A stretch of 64,000 nt of DNA. Source: Caulobacter sp. S45 (lineage in GTDB: Bacteria > Pseudomonadota > Alphaproteobacteria > Caulobacterales > Caulobacteraceae). The position numbers and the translations under genes are program-made. The stretch is taken from positions 103,979-167,978 of the forward strand of contig NZ_LMUL01000003.1 of NCBI RefSeq assembly GCF_009765965.1. Direction: 5' to 3'. The notes under the pieces were generated by a model. The model did not search any database and was not told the DNA's origin. It worked only from the letters and a program-made list of their open reading frames with translations. Positions 9,005 to 19,206 of the stretch are shown in pieces; within the stretch, counting starts at the first letter, position 1; each line of letters opens with the position of its first letter.

Positions 9005-9015
9005 TTGCAATGCAA
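9005..9015. promoter_or_regulatory. TTGC-N3-GCAA dyad downstream of argF
   Basis: TTGCAATGCAA is a perfect 11-base dyad around its central base. It lies 15 bases after the argF stop and 185 bases before the next small gene. Its architecture matches the CTGC-N3-GCAG dyad upstream of phaZ. It could be an operator or chance. Confidence 0.2.
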
Positions 9016-9199
9016 ACCACGCCGTCGACCTGGATCGGGGCAGGATTCTCGGCCCGAAACGGGCCAGAATGCCACATCTATTGCGGTTCATCGCCACGTT
9101 TACCTATCCATCATCGATATGGAAGAGAGTGTCCGACAGGGTCCGGCACGAGTCGTACATTCAACCCGTCAGGACCAAGCCACTCCAGGGGCGTCACCG

Positions 9200-9397
9200 A
9201 TGACCGTCACTCCCGAACAGATCGAAGCCGAACACCACGAAGCCCTGGCCTCGCTGAGCGATAGCCAGCGCCGCGCCATCGTGCGCCTGCAACAGGCCAA
9301 GCAGCGCACCGCCTTCAACGGCCGGCTGACCAACGAGAACCTCCAGGTGATCTTCCAGGCCGAGGCCGAGTCGCTGACGCGCCAGCTGGCGGCGTAG
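9200..9397 (+). CDS. Small hypothetical protein, 65 residues
   Basis: I do not recognise this protein. It begins MTVTPEQIEAEHHEALASL and is rich in Glu, Gln and Ala, with a predicted mostly helical character and no membrane segment or cysteine. The ATG at 9200 has AGGGG about 8 bases upstream. The frame is open further upstream to 8966, but the extra residues look like translated non-coding sequence. It stands alone on the plus strand, about 210 bases after argF and converging on the ABC permease gene (stop codons 4 bases apart). Confidence 0.6.
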   Translation: MTVTPEQIEAEHHEALASLSDSQRRAIVRLQQAKQRTAFNGRLTNENLQVIFQAEAESLTRQLAA

Positions 9398-9401
9398 GCG
9401 A

Positions 9402-10958
9402 CTACCGCCCCCCGATCTCGGCCCCCAGCACCGCCGCCGCCTCGGCGGGGGTGCGCTTGTCCCGGTCGCGGTCCACCGACAGGTTGGCCGCGCGCATCCG
9501 ATCCACCGGGATGGCGCCGATCAACGGCCTGAGCGCCGCCTTCAGCCTCTCATCCCCTACGCGTCGCGGCGAGATCAGGATCACCGCGTCGTAGGCAGGC
9601 GCAGCGCCCTTGGGATCGGTCAGGGTGATCAGGTGGTCGGCGACGATGCGGCCGTCCGACGAGAAGGCCGAGATCACGTCGGCCTCCCCATCCTTCAGCG
9701 CGCCGTACATGAAGGTCGGCTGGAACCGGCGCTCGGCCTTGAAGTCCAGGCCATAGGCCCGCTGGATCGCCCGCCATTCCGGCCGCGACAGGAACTCCAG
9801 GTCCGACCCCAAGGTGAGCGACCCCGCCCTGCCCGTCAGATCGGCCAGGGTGCGAACACCAAGGCTCGCCGCCCGATCGCGCTGCATCGCCAGGGCGTAG
9901 GCGTTCTCGAACCCGAGCGAGCCCAGCACCTCCACCCCGTACCGCGCTTTCAGCTCACGCCCGACCCGGGCCAGCAGTTCGGCGCGCGGCGGCGTGTCGG
10001 AATGACCCAGCACGTTGGTCCACAGCGTGCCGGAATAGTCCACGTAGACGTCGAGATCGTTGGCCGCCAGAGCCCGGAACGCGATCGCCGAGCCCAGGTC
10101 CGACCGCAGACTGGTCCGCGCCCCCGCATCGTGCAGGCGAGCTTCGATCAGGTCGGCCAGGATGTACTGTTCGGAGAAGTTCTTGGCGCCGATCACATAG
10201 GCCGGGCCGCCTACAGCCGGTGCGAAACGCGGGGCCAGCGCCAGGATCGCCCCCGCGACCAGTCCCGCCGCCCCGCCGATCAGCCGCCAGCGCGACCGCC
10301 GCGCCAGCCCGGTCTCGATCAGGGCCAACAGCTGGTCCACGATCAGCGCCAGGGCGGCGGAGGCGGCGCACCCAAACAGCACCAACACCCAGTTCTCGGT
10401 CTGCAGGCCGGAGAAGATGTAGTCGCCCAGGCTGCTCCATCCGACGGCGGTCGATAGGGTGGCCCCGCCGATCACCCAGACCGCCGCCGTCCGCACCCCG
10501 GCCATCATCACCGGCGCGGCCAGCGGAATCTCCACCTGGAACAGGCGTTGGGTGCGCGTCATGCCCACCCCGTCGGCCGCCTCGACCACCGCCGGGTCGA
10601 GCCCGGTCAGCCCCGTCACCCCGTTGCGCAGGATCGGCAGCAGGGCGTAGAGCGCCAACGCCAGCAGCGACGGCAGGAACCCCAGGGCGGGAAAGCCATG
10701 CCCGGTCAGCTTCAGCGCCAAGGCCGACAACGCCAGCAGCACCGGATAGAACAGAGCCAGCAGGGCCAGGCTGGGGATCGTCTGCACCAGGCTGGCCAAG
10801 GCCAGGACCGGCCACCGCACCCGAGGCGATCGCGCCGCCAGCAGGGCCAGTGGCAGGCCCACGGCCAGCCCCAGCACCAGGGCTGAGGCGCTCAGGATCA
10901 CATGGCCGGCGAGATAGCCCGGCAGCAGCCCCCAGGCCTGGGCGATCTGACCGTTCAT
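9402..10958 (-). CDS. Osmoprotectant-type ABC transporter, permease fused to substrate-binding protein
   Basis: The N-terminal half (about 1-240) is an OpuC/ProW-like permease with several membrane helices and the EAA-loop region around EAADGVGMTRTQRLFQVEIP. After a last membrane segment near 225-245, the rest (about 250-518) is an OpuAC/ProX-like glycine-betaine or choline-binding domain starting near YVIGAKNFSEQYILADL. Such fusions tether the binding domain to the outer face of the membrane. The ATPase gene upstream overlaps it by 4 bases (ATGA). The substrate is likely a quaternary amine by family, but unproven. Confidence 0.88.
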   Translation of the reverse strand: MNGQIAQAWGLLPGYLAGHVILSASALVLGLAVGLPLALLAARSPRVRWPVLALASLVQTIPSLALLALFYPVLLALSALALKLTGHGFPALGFLPSLLALALYALLPILRNGVTGLTGLDPAVVEAADGVGMTRTQRLFQVEIPLAAPVMMAGVRTAAVWVIGGATLSTAVGWSSLGDYIFSGLQTENWVLVLFGCAASAALALIVDQLLALIETGLARRSRWRLIGGAAGLVAGAILALAPRFAPAVGGPAYVIGAKNFSEQYILADLIEARLHDAGARTSLRSDLGSAIAFRALAANDLDVYVDYSGTLWTNVLGHSDTPPRAELLARVGRELKARYGVEVLGSLGFENAYALAMQRDRAASLGVRTLADLTGRAGSLTLGSDLEFLSRPEWRAIQRAYGLDFKAERRFQPTFMYGALKDGEADVISAFSSDGRIVADHLITLTDPKGAAPAYDAVILISPRRVGDERLKAALRPLIGAIPVDRMRAANLSVDRDRDKRTPAEAAAVLGAEIGGR

Positions 10959-11767
10959 ACGCCCCGGACCAGGTCGAGGCCGGCCGGATCGCGGGCGCCC
11001 GGATCACGAGAGCTCAGGCGTTCGGCCACCCGCTCCGCCAGCCGGCGCGGGGCGTCCATCAGCTCGCGGACGTAGGGATCGACGTCCCCTGCGGCCAACT
11101 CGCCCGGCGTTCCGTTCGCCAGCAACCGTCCGTCCTTCATCACCGCGATCCGATCCGCCAGCAGCACCGCCTCGGACACGTCGTGGGTGATCATCACCGT
11201 GGTCAGGCCGAGTTGTTCGTGCAGGCGGCGGTAGTCCTGTCCCAGGTCGGCGCGGATGATCGGGTCGAGCGCGCCGAACGCCTCGTCCAGCAGCACGATG
11301 GTCGCCTCGGCCGCAAGCGCCCGCGCGATCCCGACCCGCTGGCGCTGCCCTCCGGAGAGCGCGTCCGGTCGACGGCTCGCATAGGCGCGCGGCAGGCGCA
11401 CCAGGTCCAGCAGTTCGTCCACCCGCCCGGCGATCCGCGCCGGCTCCCAACCCAGCAAGCGCGGGGTGACGCCGATATTCTCCGCCACGCTCAGGTGCGG
11501 AAACAGGCCCACCCCCTGGAACACGTAGCCGATACGGCGGCGCAGGATATGGGCCGGATCGGCGTCGGCGGGGCGGCCGTCGATCTGGACCGTCCCCGTA
11601 TCGGGCTCCACTAGCCGATTGATGGTCTTGACCACCGTGCTCTTGCCCGAGCCGGACTCCCCGACGATAGCGAGGAAACCGCCCCTGGGCACATCCAGGC
11701 TGACATCGTCGACCGCCCGCGTGCGCCCGCCGTCGAAGGACTTGCAGACGTTGCGCAGGGCGATCAT
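10955..11767 (-). CDS. ABC transporter ATP-binding protein, osmoprotectant type
   Basis: The 270-residue ATPase energises the fused permease encoded directly downstream. Walker A is GESGSGKSTVV, the signature is LSGGQRQRVGIARAL and Walker B is VLLDEAFGALD, followed by the switch histidine in MITHDVSEA. It resembles ProV/OpuA-type subunits but ends soon after the core domain; a C-terminal CBS pair, common in that family, is not evident. The start ATG is 7 bases downstream of the aldolase stop, and the stop overlaps the permease start, so all are probably one transcript. Confidence 0.9.
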   Translation of the reverse strand: MIALRNVCKSFDGGRTRAVDDVSLDVPRGGFLAIVGESGSGKSTVVKTINRLVEPDTGTVQIDGRPADADPAHILRRRIGYVFQGVGLFPHLSVAENIGVTPRLLGWEPARIAGRVDELLDLVRLPRAYASRRPDALSGGQRQRVGIARALAAEATIVLLDEAFGALDPIIRADLGQDYRRLHEQLGLTTVMITHDVSEAVLLADRIAVMKDGRLLANGTPGELAAGDVDPYVRELMDAPRRLAERVAERLSSRDPGARDPAGLDLVRGV

Positions 11768-11774
11768 GGGCGCC

Positions 11775-12425
11775 TCATATGGCTTGGCCGTAGCCTTTGA
11801 ACTGGACGAACACCTCGCCCATCTGGTCGGCGTCCAGCAGCTTGGGGCCGCCGATGGCCAGCGTACCCCAATAGACGGCGGCCTGTTCCTCCACCTCCTC
11901 GGCGATGACCAGGGCCCGGTCGAGATTTGCGGCGGCGACGATCTGGCCGTGGTTGGCCATCAGGCAGGCGTAGCCGCCCTCGAGCGCCTCGGCCACGTTT
12001 CGAGCCAGGGCGTCTGTGCCGAAGGTCGAATAGGGCGCCAGCGGCACGAAGCTCTTGCCCCCCACCGCGACCATGTAGTGCATCGCCGGGATCGGCTTGC
12101 CGGCGCAGGCAAGGATGGTGGCGTGGCGGGAATGGCAGTGGACCACCGCGTTCACGTCCGGTCGGCGGGCGTAGAGCCCCATGTGCATGCGCCACTCGCT
12201 GGACGGGCGGGACGCGTCGGCGCTGACCGCTCCGTCCATATCCACGAAGACGACGCCGTCCACGGTCAGCTTGTCCGGCGCCACCCCGCTCGGCGTCACC
12301 AGCATGCCGGTCGCGAACCGGACGGAGACATTGCCCGACGTCCCCCGATTCAGGCCGCGCTCGGCCATGGCCCGCGTCACCCGCACGATCTCCGCGCGCA
12401 GCTCGGCTTCGGTGGGCTCGCTCAT
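11775..12425 (-). CDS. Class II aldolase/adducin family protein
   Basis: Zinc-dependent aldolase or decarboxylase fold related to fuculose-phosphate aldolase. In the 216-residue protein, RGTSGNVSVR forms the phosphate-binding loop, the zinc ligands are expected in VVHCHSRHATIL and in ANHG (MANHGQIV), and SSEWRMH carries the usual acidic residue. The start ATG at 12425 overlaps the NlpC/P60 stop by 4 bases (ATGA). The family includes sugar-acid decarboxylases and methylthioribulose dehydratases, and the exact substrate cannot be told. No sugar kinase or isomerase is nearby, so the pathway is unclear. Confidence 0.85.
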   Translation of the reverse strand: MSEPTEAELRAEIVRVTRAMAERGLNRGTSGNVSVRFATGMLVTPSGVAPDKLTVDGVVFVDMDGAVSADASRPSSEWRMHMGLYARRPDVNAVVHCHSRHATILACAGKPIPAMHYMVAVGGKSFVPLAPYSTFGTDALARNVAEALEGGYACLMANHGQIVAAANLDRALVIAEEVEEQAAVYWGTLAIGGPKLLDADQMGEVFVQFKGYGQAI

Positions 12426-13273
12426 GACTCGTAGGCTCCGATCCGACGAAAGGCGGTGGGCGACCCGCCGCCCGCGGCCTCGATCCGCGAGACGGCTTCG
12501 GCCAAGGGCTCCACGGCGACCGCCATGTGGTGGGCGTTGGCGTGGATGAGACGCTGCGCGTCGAGCATCATGGCGACGTGGCCGCGCCAGAACACCAGGT
12601 CGTTGCGCACCAGATCGCCCTGCCCGGCCGGATGACCCATTGCCGCCTGCATGTCGGTGTCGCGTGGCGCGACACGGCCGCAGGCGTAGAAGGCCTGCTG
12701 CACCAGACCCGAACAGTCCAGCCCCAACCCGTCGCGCCCACCCCACAGGTAGGGGACTTCCAGGAAACGCTCGGCGACACCGGCGGGGTCGGCGGCCCAG
12801 GTCCCCAGCGGGCTGAGGTGCTCGCGCACGATCCAGCCCGAACCGGCGATGCGCGCGAAACGCCCCTCTTCCGCCTCCACCGCGACCAGGGCGTTGATCG
12901 ACAGGCGATGGCGCGGCGCGGTCTTGATCGACGGTTCGCTGAAGGCGTGGGCGCCGAGCGCGCAGACCCAGTGGGTCGGCGCGCCGAGGGTCTCACTCAA
13001 ACCGGACTGCGGCGCCCAGCCGACATAGCCGTCCCGCTGGGCCCGGCCGAAACTCCAGCCGTCGCGGGTCTCCAGCACGTCGAAACGCTCGCCGAACACC
13101 AGCTGGTCCATCTGCTCGGCCTCGGGCGACGGCGTGCGGCGCAGGCCCAGCACCGACGCCGCGACCTGCCATTCCCGGGGCGCGACGTAGCGAGGCGCCG
13201 CGACGAGGCCCTCCAGGGCGATATCCGCCACGCCGTGGTTGGCCAGGGTCAGGCGGGGGTCGAGGCCGCTCAC
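12422..13273 (-). CDS. NlpC/P60 family cysteine hydrolase with SH3-like N-terminus
   Basis: NlpC/P60 enzymes cut peptide bonds in peptidoglycan stems or their fragments. The 283-residue protein has a catalytic domain at about 165-283: Cys187 in GLDCSGLVQQAF, a histidine in GHVAMML (232) and another in LIHANAHHM. Residues 40-155 contain two SH3-like regions. No signal peptide is seen, so it probably acts on recycled muropeptides in the cytoplasm. The GTG start at 13273 overlaps the stop of the upstream aminopeptidase (GTGA), which decides the start. The pairing with an M17 aminopeptidase supports a role in degrading cell-wall peptides. Confidence 0.85.
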   Translation of the reverse strand: MSGLDPRLTLANHGVADIALEGLVAAPRYVAPREWQVAASVLGLRRTPSPEAEQMDQLVFGERFDVLETRDGWSFGRAQRDGYVGWAPQSGLSETLGAPTHWVCALGAHAFSEPSIKTAPRHRLSINALVAVEAEEGRFARIAGSGWIVREHLSPLGTWAADPAGVAERFLEVPYLWGGRDGLGLDCSGLVQQAFYACGRVAPRDTDMQAAMGHPAGQGDLVRNDLVFWRGHVAMMLDAQRLIHANAHHMAVAVEPLAEAVSRIEAAGGGSPTAFRRIGAYES

Positions 13274-14691
13274 GCCGCGCCGCCGTAGCGGGTCTGCAGC
13301 AGCTGGAACAGGGCGCGGATCGCCTGCGCCTCGCCGCCGACCGCGAAGCCCGGCCGCTTGCGCGGGTTCCAGCCGAAGATGTCCAGGTGCAGCCAGACGC
13401 CGGTCGCGGGAGCGAAGCGCTTCAGGAACAGGGCGGCGGTGATCGAGCCCGCCTGGGCCCAGGCGTCGGGATCGTTCTTCAGGTCGGCCACATCGCTGTC
13501 CAGCGACGCCTCGTAACCCGCCCACAGCGGCAAGCGCCAGAGCGGGTCGCCGACAGCGCGCGCGGCGTCCGCCAGATCGGCCGCCAGCGCCTCGTCGTCG
13601 GTGTAGAAGGGCGGCACGTCGGGCCCGAGCGCGACGCGCGCGGCGCCGGTCAGGGTAGCGAGATCGATGGTCAGCGCGGGCTCCAGCTCGCCGGCGCGGG
13701 TCAGGGCGTCGGCCAGGATCAGCCGGCCCTCCGCATCGGTGTTGCCGACCTCCACCGACAGGCCGGCGCGGGTCTCCAGCACGTCGCCCGGCCGCATGGC
13801 GTCGCCGGAGATGGCGTTCTCCACCACCGGCAGCAGCACCGTCAGCCGTATCGGCAGGCCGGCGTCCATCACCATGCGGCCCAACGCCAGGGCGTGGGCG
13901 GCGCCGCCCATGTCCTTCTTCATCAGCCGCATACCGGAGGAGGGCTTGATGTCCAGGCCGCCGGTGTCGAACACCACGCCCTTGCCGACCAGGGCGATGC
14001 GAGGCGCGGTCTCATCCGCCCCAGGTCCGCTCCAGTCCAGCTCGATCAAACGCGGCGCGCGGGCCGCGACCGCCGCACGGCCCACGGCGTGGATCGCCGG
14101 ATACCCGGCCTCCAGCAAGTCGTCGCCCGTGGTGACGCTGATCCGGGCGCCGTAGGCCTCGGCCACCTCGCGGGCGATGGTCTCGATCTGCAGCGGCCCT
14201 AGATCGTTGGCCGGAGTGTTGATCATGTCGCGCGCCAACGCCGTCGAATGGACGATGCGGCGCAAAGTTGGAATATCGGCGGATTGCGAGATCACCAGGC
14301 GCGGGCGCGGCTTGCCCCTTGCGGCCTGGTAACGGTCGAAGACATAGCTGCCGAGACCCCAGGCCAGGGCCGCCGCCGACGCCTCCGACGCTCCGGCCCC
14401 CTCCAGCACGTAGTCGCCGGCCGGCAGCTTCGCCGGCAAGGCGCGCAGGACGTTCGGCGCGTCGCCCCTGCCGATCCCGGCGAGCACCCGCACCAGTCCG
14501 CCCTGGGCGTCGCTCAGCAGCAGGACGGACCCGCCCTCGCCCTTGAAGCCTTCACGCGTCGCCAGGGCCTTGGCGGCCGATCCCGCCGCCCCCAGCGCGA
14601 CGTCCAGATCAATGGACGCGACCAGCTGGATCGGGATCGGCGCTGTCGCGACTTCGGCGGCGATCAGGACTTCGGATGCATCGTGGGACAC
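13270..14691 (-). CDS. M17 leucyl aminopeptidase family protein
   Basis: Dinuclear-metal cytosol aminopeptidase releasing N-terminal residues from peptides. The 473-residue protein has the M17 metal motifs KGVVFDTGGLDIKP, KKDMGGAAHAL and NTDAEGRLILADAL, containing the lysine, aspartates and glutamate of the active site. It heads a minus-strand run in which the next gene starts inside its stop codon. The gene order M17 peptidase then NlpC/P60 is one I recall from other Caulobacterales, and suggests stepwise breakdown of muropeptides. It may be the PepB-like branch rather than canonical PepA. Confidence 0.92.
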   Translation of the reverse strand: MSHDASEVLIAAEVATAPIPIQLVASIDLDVALGAAGSAAKALATREGFKGEGGSVLLLSDAQGGLVRVLAGIGRGDAPNVLRALPAKLPAGDYVLEGAGASEASAAALAWGLGSYVFDRYQAARGKPRPRLVISQSADIPTLRRIVHSTALARDMINTPANDLGPLQIETIAREVAEAYGARISVTTGDDLLEAGYPAIHAVGRAAVAARAPRLIELDWSGPGADETAPRIALVGKGVVFDTGGLDIKPSSGMRLMKKDMGGAAHALALGRMVMDAGLPIRLTVLLPVVENAISGDAMRPGDVLETRAGLSVEVGNTDAEGRLILADALTRAGELEPALTIDLATLTGAARVALGPDVPPFYTDDEALAADLADAARAVGDPLWRLPLWAGYEASLDSDVADLKNDPDAWAQAGSITAALFLKRFAPATGVWLHLDIFGWNPRKRPGFAVGGEAQAIRALFQLLQTRYGGAA

Positions 14692-14793
14692 GTACGCGGA
14701 CCTCCCGCCGGCGGTCCGGCGATCATGCTTAACGCTTGGTTGACGCCGACGAGCGAGACTGCGGCTCGTCGGACACCGACCAGGATCACCCAG

Positions 14794-15654
14794 ATGTGTC
14801 GCAAGCCTTTGCGAACCGCAACCGCTCTCACCGCCCTGCTGGGCTCGATCGCCCTCGCGGCTCCCGCCTCGGCGTGGCCGTTCGCCGCCAAACCGGCGGC
14901 TTCCACGCCCCCCGCCGCCGCGCCCGCGAGCAAGGCGACGACGCCGGCGGACGACGGTCCCAAGAAGGCCTCACCCCAGGAGCGCGCCGCCGCCGAACGG
15001 ATGGACCCCTTGGCGCGATCGGTGTTCTGGGCCCACGAGGCCAACCAGGACCTCACCGACGCCCAGGCCTGGGTCTCGCTCGCCGCCAGCCTGCGCGCGC
15101 TCGGCCGTTATCAGGAGGCGGGGGAGTCGGTCGACAAGGTGTTGGTGCTCTACCCCGCCAACCTCGACGCCCTGCTGGAAAAGGCCCGCGACCATATCGG
15201 CGCGGGCAAGGGCTTCTACGCCCTGGACCCGCTGCGCAAGGCCGAGGCCGCCGCGCCCAGGGACTGGCGGGTCTATTCGCTGATGGCGGTCGCGCGCGAG
15301 CAGAACCGGCAGCCGGACGAGGCCCACGCCGCCTACGAGCAGGCGTTGGTCCTGTCGCCGGATAATCCTGGGGTGCTTTCGAACCTCGGGCTCTGGTACG
15401 CCAGCCACGGTCAGCGCGCCGAGGCGGAGACCTATCTGCGTCGCGCCGCCGCCCAACCCACCGCCACCGCCCAGGAGCGCCAGAACCTGGCGCTGGTGCT
15501 GGGCATGGAAGGCCGGCTTGCCGAGGCCGAGCGGCTGATGCGCGAGGACCTGCCCCCCGACGTCGCCGACGCCAACCTGGCCTATCTGCGCGAGGCGTCA
15601 AAGACCGGCGGCCATGGCCTGCTCCCGCCGGGTCCGATGGCCCAGGCGCGCTAG
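14794..15654 (+). CDS. Secreted TPR protein, TadD-like
   Basis: TadD-type proteins are periplasmic or outer-membrane TPR pilotins for Flp pilus assembly. The 286-residue protein begins with a signal peptide (MCRKPLRTATALTALLGS, cleavage near ASA-WP), followed by an Ala/Pro-rich stretch. At least four TPR-like helical pairs follow (about 90-270), with phrases such as LGRYQEAGESVDKVL and NLGLWYASHGQRAEAETY. No lipobox was seen, unlike classic TadD. It sits next to, and converges on, the tadC end of the pilus operon, which supports the assignment. The start at 14794 places the signal peptide correctly. Confidence 0.75.
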   Translation: MCRKPLRTATALTALLGSIALAAPASAWPFAAKPAASTPPAAAPASKATTPADDGPKKASPQERAAAERMDPLARSVFWAHEANQDLTDAQAWVSLAASLRALGRYQEAGESVDKVLVLYPANLDALLEKARDHIGAGKGFYALDPLRKAEAAAPRDWRVYSLMAVAREQNRQPDEAHAAYEQALVLSPDNPGVLSNLGLWYASHGQRAEAETYLRRAAAQPTATAQERQNLALVLGMEGRLAEAERLMREDLPPDVADANLAYLREASKTGGHGLLPPGPMAQAR

Positions 15655-15675
15655 GCTACATCACACCCTAGGCGG

Positions 15676-16677
15676 TCATTTTCCGGGCGTGGCCGAAGCG
15701 GCCGCATGGTTGTGTTTCTGGGTGTCCTGCACCTTGATGATCGCCGGCCCCAGGATGACGATGAACAGCACCGGCAGGAAGAACAAGATCATCGGCACGG
15801 TCAGCTTGGCCGGCAGCTGCGCCGCCTTCTTCTCCGCCGCCGCAATCCGCATCTCGCGATTCTCCTTGGCCATGACCCGTAACGCGCTGCCGAGCGGCGT
15901 GCCGTAGCGTTCGGCCTGGATCATAGCGGTCACCACGGCTTTCACCCCCGGATGGCCGGTGCGTCGGGCGAGCCCTTCGTAGGCCATACGACGCTCGGGC
16001 AGGTAGCTGAGTTCGGCGGTGAGCAGGGCCAGTTCTTCCGCCAGTTCGATCGAGCTTGCGCCGATTTCGGCGCCCACCTTCTGGATGGCGGCCTCGATCG
16101 ACATGCCCGATTCCACGCAGATCAGCAGCAGGTCCAGCGCATCCGGGAACACGGCCATGATCGAGGCCTGCCGCTTGCCGATGCGATTCTGGAGATAGAG
16201 GTTGGGCGCGTAGTAGCCGCCCACGAATAGGGCGGCGACGGCGACGAAGCGCACCTGCGTCGTCCAATGGGTGGCGTGCAGCACGAATAGATACAGCGCC
16301 GCCAGCACCGCCAGGATGAACGGCATCAACAGGCGGAAGAAGTAGAAGGTGGAGATCGGCCGGGGACCGCGCAGGCCCGCCCGGGCCAGCTTGTCCACGA
16401 CCTTGGGGTCTTCCAGCAGCTTGTTGAGCTGGAATCGATCCACGACCTTCTTGGCTAGGCTCTCGTCCACATGGCGCAGGCTGCCGTCGCGGATCTGCTG
16501 GCGGGAACGCCGGCGAAGCTCCTCGCGCCGGTTGGCGACCGACTTCAACCGGCCTTCCAGCTTGTCGCCGCGGAGCAGGGGCGCAGCCAGGGTGGCGACG
16601 GTGCCGAAACAGACCATGGCGGTGGCTGCCGCCATGATGTTGAGCGGGTTGTCCAGAAGGCTGACGGGATCGAACAT
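15676..16677 (-). CDS. tadC: Flp pilus inner-membrane platform protein TadC
   Basis: Type II secretion F-family protein (CpaH in Caulobacter) that forms, with TadB, the membrane platform for Flp pilus assembly. Of 333 residues, there is one membrane helix at the N-terminus, then a cytoplasmic region (KVVDRFQLNKLLEDPKVVDK), two helices near 120-160, the GspF core around FPDALDLLLICVESGMS, and a C-terminal hydrophobic hairpin ending near VLFIVILGPAIIK. It is the last gene of the cpa operon, 9 bases after tadB. Confidence 0.93.
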   Translation of the reverse strand: MFDPVSLLDNPLNIMAAATAMVCFGTVATLAAPLLRGDKLEGRLKSVANRREELRRRSRQQIRDGSLRHVDESLAKKVVDRFQLNKLLEDPKVVDKLARAGLRGPRPISTFYFFRLLMPFILAVLAALYLFVLHATHWTTQVRFVAVAALFVGGYYAPNLYLQNRIGKRQASIMAVFPDALDLLLICVESGMSIEAAIQKVGAEIGASSIELAEELALLTAELSYLPERRMAYEGLARRTGHPGVKAVVTAMIQAERYGTPLGSALRVMAKENREMRIAAAEKKAAQLPAKLTVPMILFFLPVLFIVILGPAIIKVQDTQKHNHAAASATPGK

Positions 16678-16686
16678 CTCGCGCCC

Positions 16687-17661
16687 TCAGAACTTGAAGT
16701 TGATCATCTTGCGCATGACGAACACGCCACACGCCATCCAGAACGCACCGATCATCAGCATAATGTGACCGCGAGGGTCCGCGATCATCGGCGCCATGTA
16801 GTTCGGCGTCGTCAGCGACACGAGCATCATGATCCCCGGCGGGAGCGAGGCGATGATGGCGGCGGAGGCCACGGCCTCGCCCGACATCGCCTTGATCTTC
16901 TCGACCATCAGTTTGCGCGCGCGCAGGACCACCGACAGGTTGCCGAGCGCCTCGGCCAGGTTGCCGCCGGTCTTCTGCTGAATGGACAGGACGATGGAGA
17001 AGAAGCGCACTTCCGAGGTCGGCATGCGGCCATGCAGCTTGTCGAGCGCCTCTTCGACCGACTGCCCCATGGACAGGCCTTCCACCAGCTTCTTGAACTC
17101 GCCGGCCAGGGGTTCGGGGCTTTCGCGGGCGATCACCTTCAGGCAGTCGTTGACCGGCAGGCCCGACTTGATGCCCCGGACGATGATGTCGGTGGCGTTG
17201 GGGAAATCGGCGGTGAATTTCTTCAACCGCCGCTTGCCCAGGAAACCCAGCACCCATCTCGGCAGTCCCAGGCCGCCGGCGAAACCCACGCCAAGCCCGA
17301 TCAGCGGATTGTGGCTGACCGCGAACGCGCCCAAGCTCAGAATGATCGCCAGGACGCCGCTGATGATCCAGAAGGTGCGGACATTGGGGTTCAGGCCGGC
17401 CTGGTTCAGTCGGCCCTCCAGGGTCACCGTCTTCTTGCGCTGCTGCTGTTCGACGGCCTTGAGGTTCTGAAGGATCTGCTTGCGCCGGTTGGCCGCGGCG
17501 TCCTGGGGCGTGCGGCTGCGCTCCGACTTGGCGGCCGGACTCGTCGCCGCCTGCATCCGCTTCAGGCCCTTGGTCTGGGAACTCTCGCCGCCGACCAGGG
17601 CGTAGCCGGCGCCGCCGATGGCGATGAAGGCGAGAACGCCGACCAGGATCAGCAGCATCAT
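16687..17661 (-). CDS. tadB: Flp pilus inner-membrane platform protein TadB
   Basis: Type II secretion F-family platform protein (CpaG in Caulobacter), partner of TadC. In the 324 residues there is an N-terminal helix (LILVGVLAFIAIGGAGYALV), a charged cytoplasmic stretch with QQQRKK, two helices near 100-140, then the conserved GspF core with FPNATDIIVRGIKSGLP and the GGNLAEALGNL segment, and a C-terminal helix pair. It lies between cpaF (6 bases upstream) and tadC (9 bases downstream), the standard order of the locus. Confidence 0.93.
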   Translation of the reverse strand: MMLLILVGVLAFIAIGGAGYALVGGESSQTKGLKRMQAATSPAAKSERSRTPQDAAANRRKQILQNLKAVEQQQRKKTVTLEGRLNQAGLNPNVRTFWIISGVLAIILSLGAFAVSHNPLIGLGVGFAGGLGLPRWVLGFLGKRRLKKFTADFPNATDIIVRGIKSGLPVNDCLKVIARESPEPLAGEFKKLVEGLSMGQSVEEALDKLHGRMPTSEVRFFSIVLSIQQKTGGNLAEALGNLSVVLRARKLMVEKIKAMSGEAVASAAIIASLPPGIMMLVSLTTPNYMAPMIADPRGHIMLMIGAFWMACGVFVMRKMINFKF

Positions 17662-17666
17662 CGGCG

Positions 17667-19193
<1,527 letters not shown>

Positions 19194-19206
19194 GAACTGA
19201 CGCTCC

